A stretch of DNA of 47,170 bases from Pseudomonadota bacterium (lineage in GTDB: Bacteria > Pseudomonadota > Gammaproteobacteria > Burkholderiales > Burkholderiaceae_C). Position 1 is the first letter of the stretch. Every line of letters starts with the position of its first letter. Both the position numbers and the translations under genes were made by a program. Positions 1 to 7,844 of this stretch are shown here, piece after piece. The stretch is taken from contig JAUNUR010000018.1 of assembly GCA_030538085.1 (NCBI GenBank), positions 1 through 47,170 on the forward strand, written 5' to 3'. The notes beneath the pieces are model-generated. The model saw nothing but the letters and a program-made list of their open reading frames with translations. It made no database searches and was not told the DNA's origin.

Positions 1-55
1 TTTTCTTCAGGTACACCGGCCCTGCTGGCGGGGTTGGGTTGCTCAATAGGTTCAA
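1..55 (-). repeat. 55-bp dispersed repeat B, copy 1
   Basis: This stretch is the reverse complement of 20893-20947 with only two mismatches in 55 bases. On the minus strand it starts at the stop codon of the alpha/beta hydrolase gene (TGA at 54-52) and continues to the window edge, so it may extend further. The second copy also provides a stop codon, that of arsR. Function is unknown; a post-stop element such as a terminator-associated repeat is possible, but no clear hairpin with a T-tract is seen. Confidence 0.8.
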
Positions 56-1125
56 AGCCTCGCAACCATCGCATCACAAGCGCGCCGCAATGCCGCCGCG
101 CCCGTTTTACCCACCCCCGTGGCGTTCACATAAGCGTGGACGTGGCCGCTGTCCACATCCACCTGCACCGGGTTGCCGGCCTGCTGGCAGCGCTCGGCCA
201 TCAACAGGCATTCGTCGCGCAGCGGGTCAAAACCGGCAATGCCGAAATAGCACGCGCCAATATCGCTCAAGTCAGGATGCAGCAGCAAACTCGCACGCGG
301 GTCGGCACGATCAGCCAGGTTGGGCAGGTAGTGTTCGGTGTACCACGCCAACTGTGCCTGGGTCAGAAAATAGCCATGGGCAAACAACTGATGCGAGCGA
401 TGCGTGCCCACGAAATCCACCCACGGAAAAAACGGCACCAACAGCATCGGCCTGGGCAGCGGCATGGCGCCCGTTTGCGCTGCCTGGCGATTGTGGTCGC
501 GCACTTGCAGCGCGGCTGACAGGCACAGATTGCCACCGGCGCTGTCGCCACCCATCATGAGCCGGTCAGCGCCCATGCCCCATGACGCGGCCACATCGGC
601 CGCGAAACTGTAGGCGGTCAAGGCATCTTCCGTCGCGGCGGGAAATGGGTGTTCGGGTGCCAGCCGGTAATCCACCGACAACACGGTAACCCCTGTGTGC
701 TTGGCAATGAAACGGCACACGCTGTCGCACGACGCCAGACCACCCAGCACAAAGCCACCGCCATGGAAATACACCAGCAGCGCCTTGCCGGGCTGCTGCG
801 CATGCGGCTCGTAACGCCGCGCGGGCATGGCGCCCCAAGGCGCGGGAATGCTCACGTCTTCCACCCGGGGCAATGGCGTGCTGCCGCCAAACAGCGCCGC
901 TTCGGCATCCAGATTGCGCCGCGCTTTTGACAAAGGCAAGGTCTCGAAACTCGGCAGCGGCATGGCGTTCATGAGGCGCAGCGCCAGCGCCACCTCGGTA
1001 TGCAGCCGCTGCCCGTCCACCTGCGGCCAGTCACCCGCCAAACGGCGTTGCCACGATTCAGGCAAGACCGACACGGCGGTGAACATGGAGCGAATCAGCG
1101 GGTTGAGCCAAGCAGACACGGGCAC
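52..1125 (-). CDS. alpha/beta hydrolase, hormone-sensitive-lipase/acetyl-esterase type
   Basis: The 357-residue product has the oxyanion-hole motif HGGGFVLGG near residue 120, the nucleophile elbow GDSAGGN near residue 195, and a late Asp and His (GFDPLRDE, then HVHAYVN) that complete a Ser-Asp-His triad. This is the hormone-sensitive lipase subgroup, whose members hydrolyse short acyl or aryl esters; the substrate cannot be told from sequence. The length fits the family with an N-terminal cap region. No signal peptide is evident, so it is probably cytoplasmic. The ATG at 1125 is preceded by a weak CAGGAT. The stop codon lies inside repeat B. The neighbour gabD is divergent with over 400 bases between, so no operon partner is visible. 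Confidence 0.9.
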   Translation of the reverse strand: MPVSAWLNPLIRSMFTAVSVLPESWQRRLAGDWPQVDGQRLHTEVALALRLMNAMPLPSFETLPLSKARRNLDAEAALFGGSTPLPRVEDVSIPAPWGAMPARRYEPHAQQPGKALLVYFHGGGFVLGGLASCDSVCRFIAKHTGVTVLSVDYRLAPEHPFPAATEDALTAYSFAADVAASWGMGADRLMMGGDSAGGNLCLSAALQVRDHNRQAAQTGAMPLPRPMLLVPFFPWVDFVGTHRSHQLFAHGYFLTQAQLAWYTEHYLPNLADRADPRASLLLHPDLSDIGACYFGIAGFDPLRDECLLMAERCQQAGNPVQVDVDSGHVHAYVNATGVGKTGAAALRRACDAMVARL

Positions 1126-1554
1126 ATATCCTGTAGTGATGGTTTTGATCGCATCGCCGGATGGGCTGGGCGGCGCCTCAATTCACGGCCCACCCTTCGC
1201 TACGCATCAACCCATGAGCCAAATACACAAGCCGGGGCGCCGAAAGCCATGCGACCGCACGATGACCCATGGATTCTTGCCACGTGGCAAGAACCTCCTT
1301 GCGGGGGTTTACCCTGCGGATTCTGAAAGCCCCATCGGAGCCTGTTCATGATCTCGGCGCGAGGTGGCTGGGAACGGGCGTGCCCGCTCCCAAGAAATCG
1401 TGACGTACCCGGCGGCCAAAGCAATGACGGGAAGGGGTGAATGCCGTGCATCCGCAAGCCGGCAACAAGCAGCACGGCGCGTGAAGCCGCTCTCTACAAT
1501 GCGCCGCATTCGGTATTTCTCTCTTTCCCGCAGCCATCCTCCAGGAGACACCGC
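1126..1554. other. intergenic region without a supported gene
   Basis: No open frame here has convincing coding character. It lies between two divergent genes and should contain both promoters. It holds a perfect 20-bp palindrome (1274-1293), a short hairpin of the form AACCTCC-loop-GGGGGTT just after it, a fragment resembling repeat D (GGAGCCTGTTC at about 1337, followed by GCGCGAGG), and a near-perfect hairpin around 1366-1388 (GGGAACGGG, loop, CCCGCTCCC). No convincing -35/-10 pair stands out. Confidence 0.6.
1274..1293. promoter_or_regulatory. perfect 20-bp palindrome, possible operator
   Basis: TTCTTGCCACGTGGCAAGAA reads identically on both strands. It lies between the divergent hydrolase and gabD genes, about 150 bases before the hydrolase start and 260 before gabD. 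A perfect palindrome of this size in a divergent intergenic region fits the site of a dimeric repressor, but no regulator gene is adjacent, so the role is inferred only. Confidence 0.4.
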
Positions 1555-3018
1555 ATGGACGCCCCGGCCAGCCCGCTTGCCCTGTTGAAAGACCCCAGCC
1601 TGCTGAAAACCGATGGCCTGATCGACGGCAAGTGGGTCAAGGGCAAAGCGCGCTTCGACGTCATCGACCCGGCCACGGGCGCCAAGCTGGCCGACGTGGC
1701 CGATCTGGGGCCACGCGAGACACGCAACGCCATCGCCGCCGCCAACGCGGCCTGGCCCGCCTGGCGCGCCCTGACGGCCAAGCAGCGCCACGCCATCCTG
1801 ATGAAGTGGTTTCACCTGCTGATGTCCAACCAGGACGACCTGGGCCGCCTGATGACGGCCGAGCAAGGCAAGCCTTTGCCTGAGGCCAGGGGCGAGGTGG
1901 CCTATGGCGCCAGCTTCGTCGAATGGTTCGCCGAAGAGGCCAAGCGCGCCGGCGGCGAACTGCTGCCCACGTCCGACCCGGCCAAGCGCCTGGCCGTGCT
2001 GCGCCAGCCCATCGGCGTGTGCGCGGCCATCACGCCGTGGAATTTCCCACTCGCCATGATCACGCGCAAGGTGGCGCCGGCGCTGGCGGCGGGCTGCCCA
2101 GTGGTCATCAAGCCGGCCGAGCTGACACCGTTGACCGCACTGGCGGCGGCCGAGCTGGCGGTGCGCGCTGGCGTGCCGGCGGGCGTCATCAACGTGATCA
2201 CCGGCACCGACGCGCCGGCCATCGGCAAGGTGCTGTGCGAGAGCGACACGGTGCGCCATCTGTCGTTCACCGGCAGCACCGAGGTGGGCCGCATCCTGAT
2301 GGCGCAGTGCGCGCCCACCGTGAAAAAGCTGGCGCTGGAGCTGGGCGGCAACGCGCCCTTCATCGTGTTCGACGACGCCGATCTGGATGCCGCCGTCGAA
2401 GGCGCCATCGCCAGCAAGTACCGCAACGCCGGCCAGACCTGCGTGTGCGCCAACCGCCTGTACGCGCAGGACGGCATTTACGACAAATTCGTCAAGAAGC
2501 TGGCCGCGCGCGTGTCGAAGATGAAGGTGGGCAACGGCTTCGAGGCGGGCGTGACCATTGGCCCGCTGATCGAGGACGCCGCCGTGAAGAAGGTGGGCAA
2601 GCACGTGGCCGATGCCGTCAAGAAGGGCGGCAAGGTGCTGACCGGCGGCGAGAAGCTGAAGGGCCAGTTCTTCGAGCCCACCGTGATCGCCAACGCCACG
2701 CCCGACATGCTGGTGGCCACCGAGGAAACCTTCGGCCCGCTGGCGCCGGTGTTCCGCTTCAAGACCGAAGCAGAGGCCATCGACGCGGCCAACGCCACCA
2801 TCTTCGGGCTGGCAAGCTACTTCTACGCCCGCGACATCGGCCGCATCACGCGCGTCGCCGAGGCACTGGAATATGGCATCGTCGGCGTCAACACCGGCAT
2901 CATTTCGGTCGAACAGGCGCCGTTCGGTGGCGTCAAGCAATCCGGGCTGGGGCGGGAGGGTTCGCGCCACGGCATCGACGAATACCTGGAGATGAAGTAC
3001 CTATGCGTGAGCTATTGA
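1555..3018 (+). CDS. gabD: NAD(P)-dependent succinate-semialdehyde dehydrogenase
   Basis: The 487-residue product is a full-length aldehyde dehydrogenase. It has the cofactor-site segment ITPWNFPLAMITRK, the general-base region LELGGNAPF and the catalytic cysteine in NAGQTCVCANR. TPWNFP, GQTCVCANR and the close length match to E. coli GabD (482 residues) favour succinate-semialdehyde dehydrogenase, which oxidises the semialdehyde to succinate in GABA catabolism; glutarate-semialdehyde dehydrogenase is the main alternative. The ATG at 1555 was chosen over the longer frame from 1441 because CAGGAGACA stands just upstream and family similarity begins there. The 3' end overlaps the next gene by 16 bases. 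No GABA transaminase gene is beside it. Confidence 0.93.
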   Translation: MDAPASPLALLKDPSLLKTDGLIDGKWVKGKARFDVIDPATGAKLADVADLGPRETRNAIAAANAAWPAWRALTAKQRHAILMKWFHLLMSNQDDLGRLMTAEQGKPLPEARGEVAYGASFVEWFAEEAKRAGGELLPTSDPAKRLAVLRQPIGVCAAITPWNFPLAMITRKVAPALAAGCPVVIKPAELTPLTALAAAELAVRAGVPAGVINVITGTDAPAIGKVLCESDTVRHLSFTGSTEVGRILMAQCAPTVKKLALELGGNAPFIVFDDADLDAAVEGAIASKYRNAGQTCVCANRLYAQDGIYDKFVKKLAARVSKMKVGNGFEAGVTIGPLIEDAAVKKVGKHVADAVKKGGKVLTGGEKLKGQFFEPTVIANATPDMLVATEETFGPLAPVFRFKTEAEAIDAANATIFGLASYFYARDIGRITRVAEALEYGIVGVNTGIISVEQAPFGGVKQSGLGREGSRHGIDEYLEMKYLCVSY

Positions 3019-4685
3019 TCACCCCAGGAAGACGCCGCAAGTGGCCGACACCGGCCCGCCCAGCGGCGGTCTGGCGCGGCATCGCGGCTTGCGGCTTGCT
3101 CACGCTGGCCGCGCCATGGGCGCAGGCCACAGCGCTCTGGCTGGACGACACCGGCCGCCCGCGCGCGGCGGCACAAGAAGCCGTGCGCTGGCTGATGGAG
3201 GCCGAGCAGCACGGCCTGCACCCGCCCGACTACGACGCGCCAGCACTGTCCAGCGCCCTGGCCGAGGCCAGCCACCAACCACTGCCGCCCGAAGCCGCCA
3301 CGCAACTGGACGAACGCCTGACGCGCCACGTGCTCGATTACCTGGGCGACCTGCGCCACGGCCGTGCCGACCCCGGCCGCATCCAGGCGCGTTACGACAG
3401 CGCCACCGCCCCTGTTCCCGACCTGGCTGCCAGCCTGCGCGATGCCGTGGCGCGGGGCCAGCCGCAAGCCGCCCAGCAAGCCGCCCTGCCCCCCTGGCCG
3501 CAGTACGCCGCGCTGCAGAAGGCGCTGGCGCACTACCGCGGCCTGGGCGATCACCCCGCCTGGCAAACGGCGTTGCCCGCCCCGCGCGGTGGCAAGCTGC
3601 AAGCCGACCAGTCGTGGGCCGGGCTGGGCACCCTGGCCGAGCGCCTGCGCGCACTGGGCGACCTGCCCGCCGACGCCGTCGTGGCCGACACCTACGACGC
3701 CGCGCTGCAAGACGCCGTGCGCGCCTTCCAGCGCCGCCATGCGCTGGCCGACGACGGCGTGGTGGGCAAATCCACGCTCGACGCACTGGCCGTGCCGCCC
3801 GCCGCGCGCGCGCGGCAAATCGCGCTGGCCATGGAACGCCTGCGCCAGACGCCGCTGCCCGCCGCGCCGCGCTTCGTCACCGTCAACGTACCCGAATTCA
3901 TGCTGCGCGCCCAGCGCCACGATGCTGACGGCCTGAGCGAAGACCTGAAGATGCGCGTCATCGTCGGCAAGGCGCTGAACACGCGCACGCCGCTGTTCGA
4001 CGAGGACATGCTGTGGATCGAGTTCAGCCCGTACTGGAACATCCCGTCCTCCATCGCCCGTCAGGAGACGGTGCCCAAGCTGCGGGCCAGCCCCGGCTAC
4101 CTGGCATCGCAGGGCATGGAATTCGTGGGCGCCGGCGGTGTGTCGACCGCCGTCACGCCGGAAAACCTGGACGCCGTGCTGGCCGGCCAGATGCGCATCC
4201 GCCAGCGGCCGGGGCCGCGCAACGCGCTGGGCGACATCAAATTCATGCTGCCCAACAACCAGAACATCTACCTGCACCACACGCCTTCCACCGGCCTGTT
4301 CAACCGCGCGCGGCGCGACTTCAGCCACGGCTGCGTGCGCATCGAGGAGCCGGTGGCCCTGGCCCTGTGGGTGCTGCACGGCCAGCCCGAATGGACCGAG
4401 CAGCGCATCCGCCGCTCCATGGGCCTGCCACGCCCCGTAACGGCCAAGCTGGCCGAGCCGGTGCCGGTGCTGCTGACCTACCAGACCGCCGTGATCGACG
4501 ACGGCGTGCCGCGCTTCGTGCCCGACCTGTACGGCCAGGACACCGTGCTGGAACGCGCGCTGAAGCAGCCGCGCCCGGCCCGTCCGGCACCGGCGCAGCC
4601 GGCCAGCCCGGCATCTACCCCGACGGCGGCCTCTGCCGCGTTACACAATCGGGCTGGCGCTTCCGAGTCGATAGCGGCAGAATAA
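3003..4685 (+). CDS. L,D-transpeptidase, YcbB/LdtD family
   Basis: The 560-residue product begins with a basic stretch and a hydrophobic export signal ending near PWAQA. A peptidoglycan-binding helical domain follows (LQDAVRAFQRRHALADDG at about 235-255), and then a YkuD catalytic domain with the His and SHGCVRIE motif that carries the nucleophilic cysteine, near residue 445. YcbB-type enzymes form 3-3 crosslinks in the periplasm and are long (E. coli 615 residues), as here. The C-terminus is rich in Pro and Ala. The ATG at 3003 overlaps the end of gabD in another frame, suggesting co-transcription. The next gene is YcbK/MepK-like, reproducing the ycbB-ycbK order of E. coli, which supports the family assignment. 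Confidence 0.9.
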   Translation: MRELLITPGRRRKWPTPARPAAVWRGIAACGLLTLAAPWAQATALWLDDTGRPRAAAQEAVRWLMEAEQHGLHPPDYDAPALSSALAEASHQPLPPEAATQLDERLTRHVLDYLGDLRHGRADPGRIQARYDSATAPVPDLAASLRDAVARGQPQAAQQAALPPWPQYAALQKALAHYRGLGDHPAWQTALPAPRGGKLQADQSWAGLGTLAERLRALGDLPADAVVADTYDAALQDAVRAFQRRHALADDGVVGKSTLDALAVPPAARARQIALAMERLRQTPLPAAPRFVTVNVPEFMLRAQRHDADGLSEDLKMRVIVGKALNTRTPLFDEDMLWIEFSPYWNIPSSIARQETVPKLRASPGYLASQGMEFVGAGGVSTAVTPENLDAVLAGQMRIRQRPGPRNALGDIKFMLPNNQNIYLHHTPSTGLFNRARRDFSHGCVRIEEPVALALWVLHGQPEWTEQRIRRSMGLPRPVTAKLAEPVPVLLTYQTAVIDDGVPRFVPDLYGQDTVLERALKQPRPARPAPAQPASPASTPTAASAALHNRAGASESIAAE

Positions 4686-4747
4686 GCCCCTGTCCCGGCC
4701 GCCGCCCCCTGACGCATGCAAAGGGTGGGTTTGACCCCGGATACGAC

Positions 4748-4790
4748 GGCTTGCCCGCCACGCGCGTGATCGACGGGCAAGCCTGTTTTA
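4748..4790 (+). terminator. stem-loop with T-rich tail between the L,D-transpeptidase and MepK-like genes
   Basis: GGCTTGCCCG (4748-4757) pairs perfectly with CGGGCAAGCC (4774-4783), followed by TGTTTTA. The 16-base loop is long for an intrinsic terminator, so it may terminate only partly, letting some transcript continue into the MepK-like gene 28 bases later. Confidence 0.5.
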
Positions 4791-4817
4791 CACCGCACCA
4801 TCCGTTTTTTGCCGTCC

Positions 4818-5384
4818 ATGAACAACCCCCATCGCCGCCAGTTTCTGGGTCGCAGCCTGGGTGTGGCCCACGTGGCCATGGCCAGCGTGCTGCTGCCCGG
4901 CACCGCCCGCGCCTTCGCCCCCGAGTCCGCCAACGGCGCCCGCCGCCTGTCGTTCAACCACCTGCACACACGCGAGCGCACGGCGCTGGTCTATGCCGTG
5001 GGCGGCGACTTCGTGCAGCCCGCGCTGACGCACCTGAACCATTTCCTGCGCGACCACTACAGCGGCGAAGTCGGCCAGATGGACCCCGAGCTGTACCACG
5101 TGCTCCACCGCGTGCGGCGCGAGCTGGGCACCGAACTGCCGTTTCACGTCATCTCCGGCTACCGCAGCCCGCACACCAACGAAACCCTTCGCACCACGCG
5201 CGGCGGCGGCGTGGCCCGGCGCAGCCTGCACATGGACGGCAAGGCCATCGACGTGCGCCTGCCCGGCGTGCCCCTCACCGACCTGCGCGATGCCGCCATC
5301 TCGCTGCAAGCCGGCGGCGTGGGCTTCTATGGGCGCGAGGATTTCGTGCACATCGACACGGGGCGCGTGCGCAGCTGGGGGTAA
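4818..5384 (+). CDS. YcbK/MepK-like murein endopeptidase (DUF882)
   Basis: The 188-residue product starts with a twin-arginine signal (RRQFLGRS, then a hydrophobic stretch to about TARA), so it is probably exported folded by Tat. The rest matches the DUF882 / peptidase M15-like fold: ISGYRSPHTN, SLHMDGKAIDVRL with the metal-binding His and Asp, and VHIDTG with the last His. E. coli YcbK (MepK) is also a Tat substrate and cleaves crosslinks in peptidoglycan. The ATG at 4818 was preferred to the in-frame TTG at 4809. It follows the L,D-transpeptidase in the order known from E. coli, so the two probably act together in crosslink turnover; the specificity is inferred. Confidence 0.88.
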   Translation: MNNPHRRQFLGRSLGVAHVAMASVLLPGTARAFAPESANGARRLSFNHLHTRERTALVYAVGGDFVQPALTHLNHFLRDHYSGEVGQMDPELYHVLHRVRRELGTELPFHVISGYRSPHTNETLRTTRGGGVARRSLHMDGKAIDVRLPGVPLTDLRDAAISLQAGGVGFYGREDFVHIDTGRVRSWG

Positions 5385-5505
5385 CGCAAGTCCCCGCTGC
5401 CCACGCGGTCTGCTCCGTCAAAAGAAAGCTCTCTTCATCGAGGGGACAGCCTCCACCTCAAAGTGCAAATCCGCTGATGGGTATTGAAAATCAGCGGTAT
5501 TGATC

Positions 5506-5577
5506 CTATTGACGTTTTCAAAAATCACGATAGCGCGGGCCATCAGAAAAACGCCCGCACATTCCCTCGTCATTGCA
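5506..5577 (-). repeat. partial copy of the 208-bp repeat A (3' end only)
   Basis: On the minus strand this matches the last 70 or so bases of repeat A (compare 14444-14514), including the shared core CGTGATTTTTG and the terminal CTCAATAG-like end. The hairpin arm and the 5' half are missing, so it is a truncated copy. The rest of the 337-base gap 5385-5721 holds an 8-bp inverted repeat (CCGCTGAT and ATCAGCGG, about 5470-5497) that may terminate the MepK-like transcript, and a GC-rich hairpin just past the fhs stop. No gene is seen there. Confidence 0.75.
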
Positions 5578-5721
5578 ACCCAGACCAGCGCTTTTGGCTG
5601 CTTCTTTCGCACCTGGCCGCTCTGGCTGCCCGTCGAAACAGCACGCCGGGCCGCAAGCCCTGCCCACGGGTAAACCTCGAAAAGGGCAGGCGCTCAGGCT
5701 CAGCGGGGCACGGCCCCCGCG

Positions 5722-7431
5722 TCAGAACAATCCGGTCACCTGCCCGGCGTCGTCCAGGTCGATAGCCTCGGCGCCGGGGCGCGCCGGCAGTCCGGGCATC
5801 GTCATGATGTCGCCACACACCAGCACCACGAAGCCCGCGCCGGCGATCAGGCGCACCTCGCGGATGTGCACCGTGTGGCCGGTGGGCGCGCCGAGCTGCT
5901 TGGGATCGGTCGAGAAGCTGTACTGCGTCTTGGCGAAGCACACCGCCAGATGGCCCCAGCCATCGGCCTGCAGCTGCGCCAGGCGTGCCCGCGCCTCGGG
6001 GCTGGCGCTGATCTGCGCGGCGCCGTACACCTGTCGCGCCACCTTCGCTGCCTTGTCCCACAGGCTGTCGTCGTCGGCATAGACGAAGCGCGGCGTGCGT
6101 GGCGCGTGCTGCCCGCACAGGGCCGCCACCTCGCGCGCTAGCTCCTCGGCGCCGGCGCCGCCATCGGCCCAGTGGCGCGACACGGCGTAGGGCACGCCGC
6201 GCGCGGCCATGCGCTCGCGCAGCAGCGCGTGCTCGGCGGCGGTGTCGGCCACGAAATGGTTGCCCGCCACCACGCAGGGCAGGCCGAACACCTCGCGCAC
6301 GATGTGCAGGTGCCGCTCCAGGTTCACCAGCCCCGCCTCCAGCGCCGGCAGGTTCTCCCGCGTCAGCGCGTCCAGCGCCACGCCGCCCTGCATCTTCAGC
6401 GCGCGTACCGTGGTCACCAGCACGGCGGCGGTGGGTTGCAGGCCGGCCACGCGGCACTTGATGTCGAGAAACTTCTCGGCACCCAGGTCGGCGCCGAAAC
6501 CGGCCTCGGTGATAGCGTAATCGCCCAGCTTCAGCGCCGCGCGCGTGGCGATGACGGAGTTGCAGCCGTGCGCGATGTTGCCGAACGGCCCGCCGTGCAG
6601 CAGCGCGGGGTTGTTCTCCAGCGTCTGCACCAGGTTGGGCGCCAGCGCGTCTTTCAGCAGCACGGCCATGGCGCCGTGGCACTTGAGGTCGGATGCGCGC
6701 ACCGGCTGGCGATCGCGCGTTTCGGCCACCACGATGCGGCCCAGTCTTGCTTTCAGGTCGGCCAGCGAGCTCGACAGGCACAGCACCGCCATTACCTCCG
6801 ACGCGGCCACGATGTCGAAGCCGCCCTCGCGCGGCACGCCATGCGCCGGCCCGCCCAGGCCCAGCGCGATATGGCGCAGCGCGCGGTCGTTCATGTCCAT
6901 CACGCGGCGCCAGTGGATGCGCCGCACGTCGATGCCCAGCGCGTTGCCCTGGTGCACGTGGTTGTCGATTACGGCGGCCAGCAGGTTGTTGGCCAGCGCG
7001 ATGGCGTGGAAGTCGCCGGTGAAGTGCAGGTTGATGTCCTCCATCGGCACCACCTGCGCATGGCCGCCGCCGGCCGCGCCGCCCTTCATGCCGAACACCG
7101 GGCCGATGGAAGGCTCGCGCAACGCCAGCACCGCCTTGTGGCCCAGCCGGTTCATGCCGTCGGCCAGGCCGATGGCCACGGTGGTCTTGCCCTCGCCCGC
7201 CGGCGTGGGACTGGTGGCGGTGACCAGAATCAGCTTGCCGTCGGGCCGGTCATGGAGCGATTGCAGGTAAGGCAGCGCGATCTTGGCCTTGTGGTGGCCG
7301 TAGGGCACCAGATGCTCGTCGGCGATGCCCAGGCGGTCGCGCGCCAGTTCGGTGATGCGGCGCGGCGTGGCGCGGCGGGCGATGTCGAGGTCGTGAAGGG
7401 CCATGGGCGCCATTGTCGCCGCCCCATGCAT
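5722..7431 (-). CDS. fhs: formate-tetrahydrofolate ligase
   Basis: The product of up to 569 residues is a complete FTHFS. It carries the ATP loop [17 protein letters not shown] near residue 80, the family segments [19 protein letters not shown] and FTGDFHAI, and a conserved C-terminal region ending in [10 protein letters not shown]. The enzyme joins formate to tetrahydrofolate with ATP to give 10-formyl-THF in cytoplasmic one-carbon metabolism. Three in-frame ATGs (7431, 7413, 7404) lie at the start and none has a strong ribosome site; 7404 ([11 protein letters not shown]) is as likely as the longest. A 116-bp copy of codons 56-94 lies beyond the phospholipase gene at 10059-10174. Transcription is divergent from the phospholipase gene. 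It appears monocistronic. Confidence 0.95.
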   Translation of the reverse strand: MHGAATMAPMALHDLDIARRATPRRITELARDRLGIADEHLVPYGHHKAKIALPYLQSLHDRPDGKLILVTATSPTPAGEGKTTVAIGLADGMNRLGHKAVLALREPSIGPVFGMKGGAAGGGHAQVVPMEDINLHFTGDFHAIALANNLLAAVIDNHVHQGNALGIDVRRIHWRRVMDMNDRALRHIALGLGGPAHGVPREGGFDIVAASEVMAVLCLSSSLADLKARLGRIVVAETRDRQPVRASDLKCHGAMAVLLKDALAPNLVQTLENNPALLHGGPFGNIAHGCNSVIATRAALKLGDYAITEAGFGADLGAEKFLDIKCRVAGLQPTAAVLVTTVRALKMQGGVALDALTRENLPALEAGLVNLERHLHIVREVFGLPCVVAGNHFVADTAAEHALLRERMAARGVPYAVSRHWADGGAGAEELAREVAALCGQHAPRTPRFVYADDDSLWDKAAKVARQVYGAAQISASPEARARLAQLQADGWGHLAVCFAKTQYSFSTDPKQLGAPTGHTVHIREVRLIAGAGFVVLVCGDIMTMPGLPARPGAEAIDLDDAGQVTGLF

Positions 7432-7647
7432 TCTTTTTCGGTCAGCGCCATCCAGGCCACCGCGCCGCCCGGCGCCGTGAAGTCAGCAAGGTCGAAGGCT
7501 GACGGGCAACCGCCATGCAGGGTTCACCGGGGCGTCCCGAAGCTGACACAAGCGTCAGCCAGACTGCCCCGCTGGATTGGCCCCAGCGGGACGCGACCGG
7601 CGACCGGCGACCGCGGCCTGCCTTGCCTCAACCTGGAACCCATCGTG

Positions 7648-7800
7648 ATGACATTCAGCACCTCCTCCCGTCCGCGACCCGGTTCGCGTTCCATTCTCTT
7701 CTTCGTGGTTTTCATGCTGCTGGTTGGCCTCGGTGGCTGCGGCAACAACGACAGCACGGGGCCGGAAGCCTCGACACCCAAGCTGCGTTGCGCGCCCTGA
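7648..7800 (+). CDS. possible small lipoprotein
   Basis: This 50-residue frame has a basic N-terminus (about 14 residues with four Arg), a hydrophobic stretch (SILFFVVFMLLVGL) and a good lipobox LGGC, followed by a short Asn/Asp/Ser-rich tail. That is the layout of a small outer- or inner-membrane lipoprotein. No strong ribosome site precedes the ATG. It ends 44 bases before the phospholipase C gene on the same strand and could be in its transcript. I do not recognise a family; it may equally be a chance frame in the phospholipase leader. Confidence 0.4.
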   Translation: MTFSTSSRPRPGSRSILFFVVFMLLVGLGGCGNNDSTGPEASTPKLRCAP

Positions 7801-7844
7801 ACGGCGTTTCGTCCCCTCTCTTTTTGAATCGTGGAGATCAGACC

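Noticed and set aside
1309-2970. A 553-residue minus-strand frame opposite gabD
   Set aside because: Composition is that of a reverse reading of a high-GC gene, and gabD is unambiguous.
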